A stretch of 32,028 nt of DNA, taken from contig PWOD01000172.1 in assembly GCA_003557545.1 (NCBI GenBank), positions 1-32,028 of the forward strand, read 5' to 3'. Below are positions 12,001 to 18,049 of the stretch, piece after piece; positions within the stretch are counted from its first letter, which is position 1; every line of letters begins with the position of its first letter. The position numbers and the translations under genes are program-made. The notes under the pieces are model-generated. The model did not search any database, was not told the origin of the DNA, and saw only the letters and a list, made by a program, of their open reading frames with translations. The stretch comes from a bacterium. Lineage in GTDB: Bacteria > T1Sed10-126.

Positions 12001-12933
12001 TCAACCTCCTCAATCTCAACTCAGAGCCAACGAACGCTTAAACCGTTGACCCGACCTGATCAGCCCTTCACCGGAACTTTTGACGGTGCCGGGGCGGTGC
12101 TGGAGGGAATTACGATTGAGGCTGGCCATGGGGTGGCCGCATTGTTCCCCCACGTAGATGGCGGAGTGATAAAAAATATTGGACTTATCAATCCACAGGT
12201 AGAAGGGGGCGATCTGGCCGGCGGTCTGGTCGGACATTTAGAATCCGGCCGGGTGGAGAACAGTTTTGTGCGGGGAGGTAGGGTGAGTGGTGGCCGGGGT
12301 GCAGGAGGTCTGGTTGGTAAGATGAGTGGCGGTGAAGTGAAAAACTCCTACGCCGCGGTGCAGGTAATAGCGGATGAAAAGTTTGGTGGTCTGATCGGTT
12401 CGGCCAGCGGTGGAGAGGTAACCGGTAGTTTCTGGGAGAAGAATGCCAGTGGTCAATCAAGCAGTGCCGGTGGAATCAAGAAAACCGCCCGGCAGTTAAG
12501 AGAGCTGACAACCTTTGTCGATGCTGGCTGGGATATTCAGATTACTGAGCAGCAGGTTAATGATGGTTATCCCTATCTTTCCCGAGAGGCTGGTGGCTGG
12601 CTGTTAAGCGTCAGCACGGGCGATGAGCAGGCCAGTGGACTGTCGAACTTAATCGTCGGTCCCAATCCCTTCCGTCCCAACGACGGACGTGCTTCGACCG
12701 GGCGGGACAGACTGTATTTTGGCTTCAACTCCAGTTCGCCGGGACCATTTGTCCTGGAGATATACACCCTTACGGGCCGGCTGGTTTACAGTGAACAGAC
12801 CTCCCGGGACCCCTACGGATGGGATCTGCGCAACAACTCCGGTCAGCGGGTCAGCAGCGGCTATTACCTGTACCGTGTGGAAGAAAGATCAACCGGCGAT
12901 ATGAAAACCGGTAAACTCGCGATTGTTCGGTAA
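1..12933 (+). CDS. Giant repetitive surface/secreted protein (5'-truncated): Gly-rich ALK/LTK-like module, InlB-B-like repeats, GLUG-type blocks, FlgD-like C-terminal domain
   Basis: Open from base 1 in frame (SCTDWRYRYMWDD...) with no upstream stop in the window, so the true start lies left of it. Repeated signatures L.I.IEG.G...V.G..Y...G..V.LEA...W.F.GW.GDLSG...A.F and VGGLVG.N.G.I..SYS.G / SFWD...SGQ..S.GG. Stop TAA at 12931-12933. Confidence 0.95.
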   Translation, partial: SCTDWRYRYMWDDLTCEDDDLIWDGDAVPFVEHTWNNVSSGSYGELQYWTAPGSGTYRIHAWGAQGGATPNATGWAPGPGHQGGYGAYMSGDFELRGGETIVIMVGQMGEEGSYGGGGGGGTFVTRYGAQDDSDIFVIAGGGGGGGKTDPGVNGTTSTAGTADASGRNQGGVSGLGGPTDAAAGRVAPAGGGGGFRGNGALVGSGSSRPAQSFLNGGDGGYVWERGWAYGQDGGYGGGGGGFRAGWGPAGGGGGGYSGGGGGYRSGAGTHGGGGGGSFNAGQNQQNQSGVRSGHGKVMIEGGVEVRGVRISRPVDLDKIKRVSTSNIEWDASQPGEANVSVEVAITDNPDHPPVEKYEWMEAVSGENVPGVNWGDDLSGKYLWIRQTLTTNSDELPRLHEIDVEIKGERGSDGYLLSKPQSMLPSKPNLVDLEYDLNNGEITVDVIGSPGTANEEIISGVELSGQQEVDLDWESEHTVFQTRVHLEGSSWGAFPEFDSLTLESSKQYELEIEIEGTGRVGVNGTRYDDGDTILLDAGSRVDISTHTGLGWSFDYWEEDLSGETRPQAVKWMDSDKKIKAVFRRDTFLLTIDIEGWGYVEANGERYYNNDAPVEVEVYVGDTVGLEAMPDDGWHFRLWMGDLRGNDPSQELLVDGNKSVTAVFTDVYMLHLDIWGEGSVIIEGEEYTHRDAPTWVQVGAGDMLQLEAIAAGGWEFERWEGDLSSDSPVGQLFMDGNKQVTAIFDEQVIPTYDLEIDIEGAGSILVNGREYSNTDVPARRRIELGAEVELVAVPGNNWEFVGWEGDLSGDDIVERLIMGDQGKQVKAVFERERYDLLLEIEGRGSIIVDGVEYTENDLPQSLRIDTGTVVQLEAEAAHEWGFDFWEGALSGSDTSGEIVISGPAQVKAVFEDQRLERFDLRLNIEGSGSVWLNGREYTDFNAPVDVTYTTGTLVELEAAPAVRWDLVGWSGDLSGDSLTETLLMEGDREVTAVFEQVGYRLLLEIEGSGGVEVDGQLYDVEQTPRGITVLIGETAALEAVGHAGWRLSHWEEDLTGDADTASLWMDSDKTVRAVFERATYEITINIEGEGNVFIDGETYVGTVALLGGDTLQLVAEGLWAWGDQYWELEGWSGDISGTSAKQPLFLDENKEITVTFNQLPTYRLTADIVGPGGIYIEDIRYSQPLDLPQGETVTVAARSDDICYAFQQWGGNLSGTTSPISLNRSSDGFISAEFGTGLNEGSGTSGDPYGIYNWYDLNSVRCYPEAYYLLREDLDEHSSGYHELASPEANDGAGWLPIGTTQELFNGQFDGDSRTITGLTINRYGTENVGLFGELVGAAEIRQLKLKDVDITGDTYVGGLVAYNDVSGGLIEDVSVSGRIAGTSRVGGVVGVNYGRLIGISAEVELTASFPSRMSRRFAGGLVGRNMGRGEIERSSAVGSVTASGDRVGGLVGDNYGDIANSYVNVDVTAARRVGGLIGFNQGLVENTYSRGKVDGGSRNVGGLVGDNIWQVRNSFWDVEASGQTSSDGGQGRSESEMTAISIYEDAGWEIGRTQEPGNDGYPYFSSDTPLWLIESHEMEVVVDIDGEGDVLVNGETYVEPVLIEAGKTVSFEAVESADWSFTGWSGDLSGDIPLREVVIERDLRVVASFGETYILTIDIEGEGEVLVDGVSYTQPLYIRGINQLTIEAAGEAPWELYQWGGALSGDQPVKQLQLDDNRSITAYFWPGGGTQEQPYEITDWHDLARVSEFGGIDFIEMHYLLANDLDDNSAGYTELVGSTANGGLGWQPLGDEDSPFDGVFDGDSNRISDLWMQRPEAQQSGLFGVVAGEIKDLQLVRTDIEGGSEAGVLAGKLLNSGRLTNIEARGQISGQTRVGGVVGVNEGIIRLIEAAVTVSGSSRLGGIVGENRGTIENSYSRGAISGDEIVGGMVGENNGIVETSYSLGQVSGSSESGGLIGGRADGVAPGSFWSLDSSGQTDSAGGEGKTNTELRQLGTFLGAGWDITGAAQSKNNGYPFFNDAASIWAISMSELRLTVEIEGEGEVYVDGEKYQEPLMIEAGEQVSLEAVSDGYWWFAGWEGDLTGSDPEEQLEMEFDRTVRAVFSNAYDLTVEIEGEGYVLVDGETYTSGHQVGGGETVEFEAVGAAYWDFVEWDQDLSGSAAVQQLYIDGEKQIRASFRRDSVSLTIDLEGAGRVLVEGEEYSGQLHYYRGEKVQLRAEPEHLWYFSGWEVDLESPEESPQLLMDSNKQLTARFAQHDTALVELNFVGEGQAQVDGEKYDEPLVVVRGETVELTALPSREPGEGYWKFVGWDGDLVDDFSPIVATVDTDLQVAVLFEPDSVLLDIDISGSGELVFDDNSYTSQLQLRAGLEHIVEAQPSPGWRFDGWHGLLGGSNQTANLLVEETGELGLSFSRKDFAGGDGSEANPYQIENWYQLDAIRDNLESSFVLIADLDAESYGYNDMVQGIGWEPLGNFWDSQFSGLFDGQHRTIADLYINNSMGYSGLFGYLSGDARVKNLGLIDLDLQGGNYSGALAGRNDGLIQQVFVEGQVSGANQVGGIVGQNYQGGTIRNSYSHASVTATERAGGLVGYNIGGLIESSFATGEVSADEDAGGLVGMNWNGEVLNSFWDVESSGIFVSDGGTDKTGAQMRQLELYETAGWSIAGVGADDNDGYPYLSGDQPVWHIQVDTLTVTLEGIEGAGTLRLDGETYSQPVQLQRGTTVLLEALPEENYNFLGWEGDVSSNNPQVELLVDCHKDIQARFRHETELITVDIEQQGSVYINGERYQRPVEVLTSSPVEFTAVADQYYHFVGWEGDLSGSDTTVVRTVEAAKQITAIFRRDTHLIEVEVEGEGDIYLDGDTYIEPVVVEGGNTLRFEAVGRQISEEEFWGFIRWEDGLTGEQDRVNVVIEQSKTVRAIFGKLDTSIVTVDIEGPGELYIDGRPYSEPRVILSGEQITVEAVGERGCYRLLSWGGDLSGDDPERQVLVETDMLISAEFVANFGGGEGSDEAPYEITNWYHLHSVRCFLDSNFVLKADLDETVNGYQQVASAAANDGSGFKPLGNNDGGFSGAFDGQYRTISDLTIQRPNEDYVGLFGQIERNSLVEAVGLNNLQIAGKNYVGGIAGYNSGSIQRSYVEGTISGQERVGGISGRNHIGANLRNLYSRAQVSGQSRVGGIVGMNYGSTVSYTFSAGKIEAGHQVGGLVGHNNFGTVSRSFWDEQLSGQSESAGGGRGKTSYQLKRIETYEAEGWEIEAVLEDENDGYPYLSGGEPIWQIAVGELRLTVDTAAGEGQVLVNGEEYTEPVLVGAGQSVELQAVAAPGWEFAGWSGDLQSQHSLVELLMDSEKTLEVEFERGSYQLQIEIEGEGEVYVNGELYSEPLQLSGGQTVEVEAIGADGWGFAGWSGDISGAAASQEFEIVEDMNLEAEFLVGLYQLDIELEGSGELFVNGEKYSQPVELTGGSSVQLEAVASDGWEFVEYSGDIQSSSPDQEFVIDKDYSLTVSFVESRYQLEIEVEGPGEVYLDGVKYDQPVEVGWGQQLLLEAEADDDCHRFAGWGGDRQGQSEQLQLTVDGDLQLTAEFTAGFAGGQGSAADPYRISSWEQLARMSCFPTASYQLVEDLDQTSAGYQEIASAQANNGAGWEMLGSADQPFAGELDGSSHQLKDLHINRSGEASIGIFANLSGRVSNLRLNNLQVTGGNLVGGLAGQLQSSGEIVGVEISGEVTGSAQVGGMVGRNLGQIEASSNSSTVNGSFDVGGIVGRNQSVLKNTVNTGKVSGDYSVGGLVGYNRSYVGYSYTTGEVSGLNIVGGLIGRRDSGAEAEASFWDVEASNQSSSAGGEGKNHEQLQRMQTYSDAGWDITAIGSEQNDYLPFIQLDQSGTWKKSVRLTINMTGKGTVLVDGVEHTEQLTIPLTDAVSLEAVPDPDIWVFNSWFGDLTGDQLIKTVPVDSDVVATASFTLDMKGTGTVDDPYVVTTWDEMDMVQEHPDAHYTLDGGLFTFSTSSISTQSQRTLKPLTRPDQPFTGTFDGAGAVLEGITIEAGHGVAALFPHVDGGVIKNIGLINPQVEGGDLAGGLVGHLESGRVENSFVRGGRVSGGRGAGGLVGKMSGGEVKNSYAAVQVIADEKFGGLIGSASGGEVTGSFWEKNASGQSSSAGGIKKTARQLRELTTFVDAGWDIQITEQQVNDGYPYLSREAGGWLLSVSTGDEQASGLSNLIVGPNPFRPNDGRASTGRDRLYFGFNSSSPGPFVLEIYTLTGRLVYSEQTSRDPYGWDLRNNSGQRVSSGYYLYRVEERSTGDMKTGKLAIVR
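97..900 (+). other. Domain: glycine-rich module resembling the ALK/LTK glycine-rich region (Gly_rich family)
   Basis: YWTAPGSGTYRIHAWGAQGG ... GGETIVIMVGQMGEEGSYGGGGGGGTFV ... IFVIAGGGGGGG ... GGGGGGSF ... SGHGKVMIE; multiple G5-G7 runs. Boundaries approximate. Confidence 0.8.
1525..3714 (+). repeat. Protein repeat array R1-R9 of divergent InlB-B-like repeats (~70-85 aa each)
   Basis: Nine successive units, e.g. LEIDIEGAGSILVNGREYSNTDVPARRRIELGAEVELVAVPGNNWEFVGWEGDLSGDDIVERLIMGDQGKQVKAVF. Confidence 0.85.
3715..4731 (+). repeat. GLUG-type block 1 with its N-terminal linker
   Basis: GSGTSGDPYGIYNWYDL...FNGQFDGDSRTITGLTI...VGGLVGDNYGDIANSYVNVDV...NSFWDVEASGQTSSDGG...NDGYPYFS. Confidence 0.85.
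4732..5172 (+). repeat. B-repeat array R10-R11
   Basis: VVDIDGEGDVLVNGETYVEPVLIEAGKTVSFEA...W.GDLSG; LTIDIEGEGEVLVDGVSYTQPLYIRG. Confidence 0.82.
5176..6093 (+). repeat. GLUG-type block 2
   Basis: GGGTQEQPYEITDWHDL...FDGVFDGDSNRISDL...VGGVVGVNEGII...GSFWSLDSSGQTDSAGGEGKT...NNGYPFF. Confidence 0.82.
6094..7245 (+). repeat. B-repeat array R12-R16
   Basis: Five units beginning LTVEIEGEGEVYVDGEKYQEPLMIEAG and ending LDIDISGSGELVFDDNSYTSQLQLRAG...LSF. Confidence 0.82.
7246..8070 (+). repeat. GLUG-type block 3
   Basis: GGDGSEANPYQIENWYQL...FSGLFDGQHRTIADL...VGGIVGQNYQGGTIRNSYSHASV...NSFWDVESSG...NDGYPYLSGDQPVW. Confidence 0.82.
8071..9000 (+). repeat. B-repeat array R17-R20
   Basis: Four units, e.g. 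ITVDIEQQGSVYINGERYQRPVEV...YYHFVGWEGDLSGSDTTVV...ITAIF. Confidence 0.82.
9001..9843 (+). repeat. GLUG-type block 4
   Basis: GGGEGSDEAPYEITNWYHL...FSGAFDGQYRTISDL...VGGIAGYNSGSIQRSYVEGTISG...RSFWDEQLSGQSESAGG...NDGYPYLSGGEPIW. Confidence 0.82.
9844..10755 (+). repeat. B-repeat array R21-R24
   Basis: Four units, e.g. LQIEIEGEGEVYVNGELYSEPLQLSGGQTVEVEAIGADGWGFAGWSGDISG. Confidence 0.82.
10756..11661 (+). repeat. GLUG-type block 5
   Basis: GGQGSAADPYRISSWEQL...FAGELDGSSHQLKDL...VGGLVGYNRSYVGYSYTTGEVSG...ASFWDVEASNQSSSAGGEGK. Confidence 0.82.
11662..12600 (+). repeat. B-repeat R25 followed by GLUG-type block 6
   Basis: LTINMTGKGTVLVDGVEHTEQL...NSWFGDLTGD; then GTGTVDDPYVVTTWDEM...FTGTFDGAGAVLEGI...GAGGLVGKMSGGEVKNSYAAV...GSFWEKNASGQSSSAGG. 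Confidence 0.8.
12640..12930 (+). other. Domain: FlgD-like / T9SS type A-like C-terminal Ig-like module
   Basis: LSNLIVGPNPFRPND...LYFGFN...FVLEIYTLTGRLVYSEQ...YGWDLRNNSGQRVSSGYYLYRVEE...KTGKLAIVR at the extreme C-terminus. Confidence 0.75.
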
Positions 12934-13050
12934 GTTCTTACCTTAACTATAAATCAGATAGTACCTACAGCTGGTTCTCTTCACTTATTTTGTTAAAATA
13001 GATTGTGGTAATTTAACTCTGATTGAAAAATTTCTGTACCAATTATTCAG

Positions 13051-14223
13051 GTGAATCTTGTGAGTGAATTAATAGCCCATATCGATATGGATGCTTTTTT
13101 TGCCCAGATCGAAAAATTGGATAATCCTGATCTAAAAGATCATCCTGTGATTGTCGGGGGTGACAGCCAGAGGGGGGTTGTTTCCACAGCATGTTACCTG
13201 GCTAGAGAACATGGGGTTCACAGCGCTATGCCAATAAAACAGGCCCGCCAGCTCTGTCCTGAAGGGATCTATCTTCCTGTTAGAACCGATCGATATAGAG
13301 ATATTTCTAGTAGATTAAAAAAAATCCTGCAAAGCTTATCTCCAACAATAGAAATGGTTTGTCTTGATGAAGCCTATCTTGATATTAGCAATATATATAA
13401 AAGATGGGGCTCGGCTGAAAAATTCGGCTTAGAAATAAGCAAACAGATCTGCGAAAAATTAGAACTTACCTGTTCTGTCGGGATTGGACCTGATAAATTA
13501 ATTGCTAAGCTGGCTTCCGATAGTTGCAAACCTGATGGATTAAAACTGGTCGAAAATAACTTGCGCGAAGGTTTTTTAAAAGAACTACCTATTGAAAAAA
13601 TGTTGGGAATTGGTGATAAATCAGTCGAACAATTCAAAAAGCTTAAAATAAATACTATCTGGGATTTAAGTCAGATAGATACTGTGAAATTAAAAAAAAC
13701 TATTGGTTTAAGAGCTGTTCTTTTACAGCGTAGAGTTCTTGGAATAGAACAAAACAAAATAATTGATTCTAATTCTACTAAATCGATCAGCAATGAAGAA
13801 ACATTTGAGCGGGATATTTTTGAGTTGAAGCAAATTAAACAAATATTATTCCGTTTGACCGAAAAGGTATCTGGTAGATTAAGGCAAAAAGGATTGGAGG
13901 CAAGAACTGTTACGATCAAGATAAGACGTGGTGATTTTTCGACCCTGACCAGAACTTTTTCTGGAAGTTCACCTGTTGATATTACCGATAAATTCTGGCG
14001 AGCTGTAAAACTCCTGATAGAAGATTTCGAACTGGATAGTAGAGGAGTCCGTCTGCTTGGTGTTGAACTATCTAATCTACAAAAAGCAGGTAATCAACAA
14101 AAACTCTTCAGCTCGAAAGATCATGATCGTGCCCAAAAATTAGATCAATTAATCGACCAACTCAACAGCGAATACGGAGACAGAACAATTATTCGTGGAA
14201 GAAGTTTACCAGATGTTGATTAA
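13051..14223 (+). CDS. dinB: DNA polymerase IV (Y-family)
   Basis: IAHIDMDAFFAQIEKLDNPDLKDHPVIVGGDSQRGVVSTACYLAREHGVHSAMPIKQARQLCP; CLDEAYLDIS; CSVGIGPDKLIAKLASDSCKPDGL. GTG start at 13051, alternative GTG at 13060. Confidence 0.95.
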   Translation: MNLVSELIAHIDMDAFFAQIEKLDNPDLKDHPVIVGGDSQRGVVSTACYLAREHGVHSAMPIKQARQLCPEGIYLPVRTDRYRDISSRLKKILQSLSPTIEMVCLDEAYLDISNIYKRWGSAEKFGLEISKQICEKLELTCSVGIGPDKLIAKLASDSCKPDGLKLVENNLREGFLKELPIEKMLGIGDKSVEQFKKLKINTIWDLSQIDTVKLKKTIGLRAVLLQRRVLGIEQNKIIDSNSTKSISNEETFERDIFELKQIKQILFRLTEKVSGRLRQKGLEARTVTIKIRRGDFSTLTRTFSGSSPVDITDKFWRAVKLLIEDFELDSRGVRLLGVELSNLQKAGNQQKLFSSKDHDRAQKLDQLIDQLNSEYGDRTIIRGRSLPDVD

Positions 14224-14401
14224 CAATTAGCCATTCAGCCCAAAGTTGATCTAATTTAACCTCAAAAACCAGCTTTTTTTTGTTAGAATATACGCTGCTT
14301 AATTAATCGATCTAAAATACTGGGGAGTTATACTCTGGGAACCAGGAAAAGATTAAAAATATGAGTCATCGACGAATCAGTTAAAGTAGGAGGAGTTTAT
14401 T

Positions 14402-15388
14402 GTGAGTGAAACTGTAGTAAGTGGAATGAGACCAACCGGAAAACTACATTTAGGAAATTATTTTGGTGCTTTGAAAAGCTGGGTAGAACTTCAAAACACT
14501 GATGAATGTTATTTTTTTGTCGCTGACTGGCATGCTTTAACTACCGGTTATGAAGAGACTGAAGATCTCCAAAAAAACTGTTTTGAAGTAGTAGTTGACT
14601 GGCTGGCCGCCGGGCTGGATCCTGATAAAACTGTAATATTTTTGCAATCCGATGTCCCGGAACATGCTGAGCTACACCTGTTATTAGAAATGATTACGCC
14701 CGTACCATGGCTTGAGAGAAATCCAACCTATAAGGCAGCCCGGCAAGAATTGGGTAAAAATCAAACTGCCAACCTGGGATTTCTGTCCTATCCGGTTTTA
14801 CAAACTGCAGATATTCTGGCCTATTCAGCCACACGTGTTCCGGTTGGTGAAGACCAGAAACCACATCTTGAATTAGGACGTGAAATAGTACGAAGATTTA
14901 ACCACTTATATGACGCCGAACTTCCTGAAATGCTCCCGTTACTCAGACAAACGCCACATCTTCTTGGAACTGATGGTCGGAAAATGTCAAAAAGTTATGA
15001 TAACTGTATATATTTAAGTGATTCTCCGGAGGAGCGCCGGGCTAAAATAATGAAAGCCAAGACCGATATGGGATCAGAACCCGGAGCGAAAATTCCTTCT
15101 GATGGACCGGTAGGAAATCTATTTATGATGTTAGAACTATTTGCCACAGCTGATAAACTGAGTCATTACAAGGAACTTTATCGAACAGGCAAAATACAGT
15201 ATGGCTATATGAAAGAGGCGATAGCTGATGCAATGAATAACTATTTTAAGAGTTTCGATCGGCGGCGGGCTGAGTTTTTAAAACAACCTGAATTAATTGA
15301 AAAGATTTTAAATGACGGCAAAATTAAAGCTCGACAACGAGCCCAAAAAACTCTCCAGACAGTCAAAGAAAAAATCGGTTTAGCTTAG
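14402..15388 (+). CDS. trpS: Tryptophan--tRNA ligase
   Basis: GMRPTGKLHLGNYFGALKSWV (HIGH-like), KMSKSYDN (KMSKS); strong SD aggagg before the GTG start. Confidence 0.96.
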   Translation: MSETVVSGMRPTGKLHLGNYFGALKSWVELQNTDECYFFVADWHALTTGYEETEDLQKNCFEVVVDWLAAGLDPDKTVIFLQSDVPEHAELHLLLEMITPVPWLERNPTYKAARQELGKNQTANLGFLSYPVLQTADILAYSATRVPVGEDQKPHLELGREIVRRFNHLYDAELPEMLPLLRQTPHLLGTDGRKMSKSYDNCIYLSDSPEERRAKIMKAKTDMGSEPGAKIPSDGPVGNLFMMLELFATADKLSHYKELYRTGKIQYGYMKEAIADAMNNYFKSFDRRRAEFLKQPELIEKILNDGKIKARQRAQKTLQTVKEKIGLA

Positions 15389-15401
15389 GAGTAAATATAA
15401 T

Positions 15402-17066
15402 TTGATGGATCAAATTAAAAGAATTGCTATCGGCCAAATCAATACTACTATTGGTGATTTTTCTGGGAATCTAGCTAAAATAAAATCCTCTGTTGATAGA
15501 GCGATTCGACGTGGAGCAGAGCTGATCTGTTTCCCTGAACTGGCCGTTTGTGGTTATCCCCCTCGTGATTTGCTATTTAGAAAAAAATTTCTCACTGATA
15601 ATCTTAAGAGTTTAGAAGAACTGATTGGATATACCGACAAAATTGAAATTATTGTAGGATACGCTGCTAAAAATAAGATAAAAAATGGTAATCCGGCAAA
15701 GAATAATTTAGCCTGGATTAAAAATCACAAAATTTTTGCGACTCATTCTAAAAACCTTCTTCCTTCCTACGATGTTTTTGATGAAACAAGACATTTTGAA
15801 CCGGGCAAATCAAGCTCATTAATCAATCGTATCCTGCTAACGATCTGTGAAGAATTGTGGAATCAACCAGAAATAAAAGAGGAGTTTATTTCCCGGATTT
15901 ACCCCCGGCAACCGCTTGATATATTAAAAAATAGGTCTGCGAATATTATTATTAATGCAGCAGCATCCCCCTTCGTCCAGGGCAAAGATCGATTTCGAGC
16001 AAAACTTTTTAAATGGTTAGCAAAAAAATATAAAACTGGAATAGTTTTTTGTAATCAGGTAGGTGGTAATGACTCTTTGATTTTTGATGGCAACTCAATG
16101 ATAATTAACAGTGCAGGACAGATAATAAAAAAAGCGAAATCATTTGAGGAAGATCTTCTTCTTTTTGATTTTGAGGAGCTGTCAGCAACGACTCCAGTCA
16201 AAACAAGAGTTATTGAATTTGAATCGGAAATTTCAACGATCTACAGAGCACTTAAAGTTGGATTAAAAGATTATCTGGAAAAATGTCAATTTGAACGGGT
16301 TGTCATTGGTCTATCTGGTGGTGTAGATTCATCGCTATCTGCTGCAATAGCAGTGGACGCATTGGGTTCACAAAATGTCCTTGGTGTACTAATGCCCTCC
16401 GAAATAAGTTCGCCTGAATCTGTCACTGATGCAAGGAAACTGGCCAAAAATCTTTCGATTGAAACACTTTCTTATCCCATACAAGAGATTTTCAAAGATT
16501 ATCTCGAACTGTTAAAAGATGAATTCTCCGGAACCGAGTGGGGTGGGGCAGAAGAAAATCTACAGGCTCGAATTCGAGGTAATATATTAATGGCTTTATC
16601 AAACAAATTTGGCCACCTGCTAATTTCAAATGGAAATAAATCAGAACTGGCAGTAGGTTATTGTACACTTTATGGAGATATGAATGGAGGGCTGGCAATT
16701 CTTTCTGATGTTCCCAAAACCACGGTTTACCAGCTGGCTAATTATTGTAATAAAAATCAAGAAATAATTCCGCAGTCTATTATTGACAGACCACCCTCGG
16801 CTGAACTATCGCCGGGGCAGATTGATCAGGATGATCTGCCACCATATGAAATTTTGGATGAAATTATTGAACGATATGTAGAACGGCACCAATCAGTCAG
16901 CCAAATGGTAGAAGCCGGTCTGAATGAAACGCTGGTCAGAGAGATGGTTGAAAAGATAAATCACAATGAATATAAGCGGCAACAGGCTCCGGTCGGTTTA
17001 AAAGTAACCTCGAAATCGTTTTCCGCAGGTTGGACCATGCCGATCGCTCAAAAATTCAAACCCTGA
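15402..17066 (+). CDS. nadE: Glutamine-dependent NAD(+) synthetase (nitrilase domain plus NadE domain); start may be ATG at 15405
   Basis: N-terminal nitrilase-like IAIGQINTTIGDFSGNLAKI...ELICFPELAVCGYPPRDLLF; C-terminal VIGLSGGVDSSLSAAIAVDALG, NGNKSELAVGYCTLYGDMNGGLA, RPPSAELSPGQIDQDDLPPYEILD. Confidence 0.95.
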   Translation: MMDQIKRIAIGQINTTIGDFSGNLAKIKSSVDRAIRRGAELICFPELAVCGYPPRDLLFRKKFLTDNLKSLEELIGYTDKIEIIVGYAAKNKIKNGNPAKNNLAWIKNHKIFATHSKNLLPSYDVFDETRHFEPGKSSSLINRILLTICEELWNQPEIKEEFISRIYPRQPLDILKNRSANIIINAAASPFVQGKDRFRAKLFKWLAKKYKTGIVFCNQVGGNDSLIFDGNSMIINSAGQIIKKAKSFEEDLLLFDFEELSATTPVKTRVIEFESEISTIYRALKVGLKDYLEKCQFERVVIGLSGGVDSSLSAAIAVDALGSQNVLGVLMPSEISSPESVTDARKLAKNLSIETLSYPIQEIFKDYLELLKDEFSGTEWGGAEENLQARIRGNILMALSNKFGHLLISNGNKSELAVGYCTLYGDMNGGLAILSDVPKTTVYQLANYCNKNQEIIPQSIIDRPPSAELSPGQIDQDDLPPYEILDEIIERYVERHQSVSQMVEAGLNETLVREMVEKINHNEYKRQQAPVGLKVTSKSFSAGWTMPIAQKFKP

Positions 17067-17083
17067 AAAAGGAATGATTTGAC

Positions 17084-17989
17084 GTGAATTTAATTGTTCT
17101 GGGAGCAGGCGGTTATATGCCTGATCCTGGTTTTCCAGTTCCCGGTTTTATTATAAAACACCAGGGAGAAAACTATCTATTTGACGCCGGCGAAAACTCC
17201 CAGACAAAACTTGCACGTTATGGGATATCCAGAGTTAAATTGAACAATATTTTTATTTCACATATGCATGGTGATCATACCCTGGGACTACCAGGCATAT
17301 TAATCCGCCGCGGGCAGGAGGGTAGTCGCCAACCATTGAATCTCTTCGGCCCGCAAAAACTTGATAAATATATTCGGGCCACACAGAGATATCTAAGTTA
17401 TAGATTGCACTACCGGATAAATTTCACAGAGCTGAAAGATTCTGAAACCTACGATCTGGGTAAGATTAAGATGACCAGCTGTAGACTCGATCATCGACTT
17501 CCAACCTTCGGTTTTTTATTACAGGAGGTTAAAAATAAACGGAAATTTTACCCTGAAAAAGCTTTGAAATTAGGTGTTCCTCAGGGACCTTTATGGGGTA
17601 AATTGCAAAACAACTTATCTGTTGTTCTGGAGGATGGTCGACCGATTAACCCACCGGATGTAAGCGATCCACCTCCACGTGGAAAAACAGTGGCATATAT
17701 TACTGACACCCGGCCAGTGGCAGAATTTCCCAGAGAATTTTATAATGTCGATCTGTTAATTCACGAGGCAATGTTTTTACATAACGACAGAGCAGAAGCC
17801 CGTCAGAAATATCATTCAACAGCCCGTGAAGCCGCCCTGGTCGCCAACCATCTCAACGCTTCAAAACTTTTGCTCACACATTTCAGCAGACGTTATGATA
17901 GTCCTGGAGTTCTGTCTGAAGAAGCTGCTGATATCTTTCCCAATGTTGATTGGGCACAAACCGGGATGGAACTGAAAATAACCAGTTAA
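17084..17989 (+). CDS. rnz: Ribonuclease Z / tRNase Z-type metallo-beta-lactamase
   Basis: FISHMHGDHTLGLPGILIRRGQ, DTRPV, IHEAMF, LLTHFSRRY; GTG start. Confidence 0.9.
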   Translation: MNLIVLGAGGYMPDPGFPVPGFIIKHQGENYLFDAGENSQTKLARYGISRVKLNNIFISHMHGDHTLGLPGILIRRGQEGSRQPLNLFGPQKLDKYIRATQRYLSYRLHYRINFTELKDSETYDLGKIKMTSCRLDHRLPTFGFLLQEVKNKRKFYPEKALKLGVPQGPLWGKLQNNLSVVLEDGRPINPPDVSDPPPRGKTVAYITDTRPVAEFPREFYNVDLLIHEAMFLHNDRAEARQKYHSTAREAALVANHLNASKLLLTHFSRRYDSPGVLSEEAADIFPNVDWAQTGMELKITS

Positions 17990-18049
17990 ATCAGTATCTA
18001 TATCTGTTAACTATTTACACACTTTGTTTATGGAAAGACTGATACAATT

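Noticed and set aside
1525-12600. Repeats as a possible CRISPR array or DNA satellite
   Set aside because: Periodicity is at the protein level (~75 aa) with diverged DNA; no short identical repeats with regular unique spacers.
12640-12930. Calling the giant protein a confirmed type IX secretion substrate
   Set aside because: The C-terminal domain is FlgD-like, but no T9SS genes are visible and such domains also occur in organisms without T9SS.
14270-14283. Rho-independent terminator after dinB at the ccagcTTTTTTTT run
   Set aside because: T-tract present but no convincing GC-rich stem immediately before it.
14224-14401. T-box riboswitch upstream of trpS
   Set aside because: No GGTGG..CCGCG-type antiterminator motif and no terminator; the gap is short for a full T-box.
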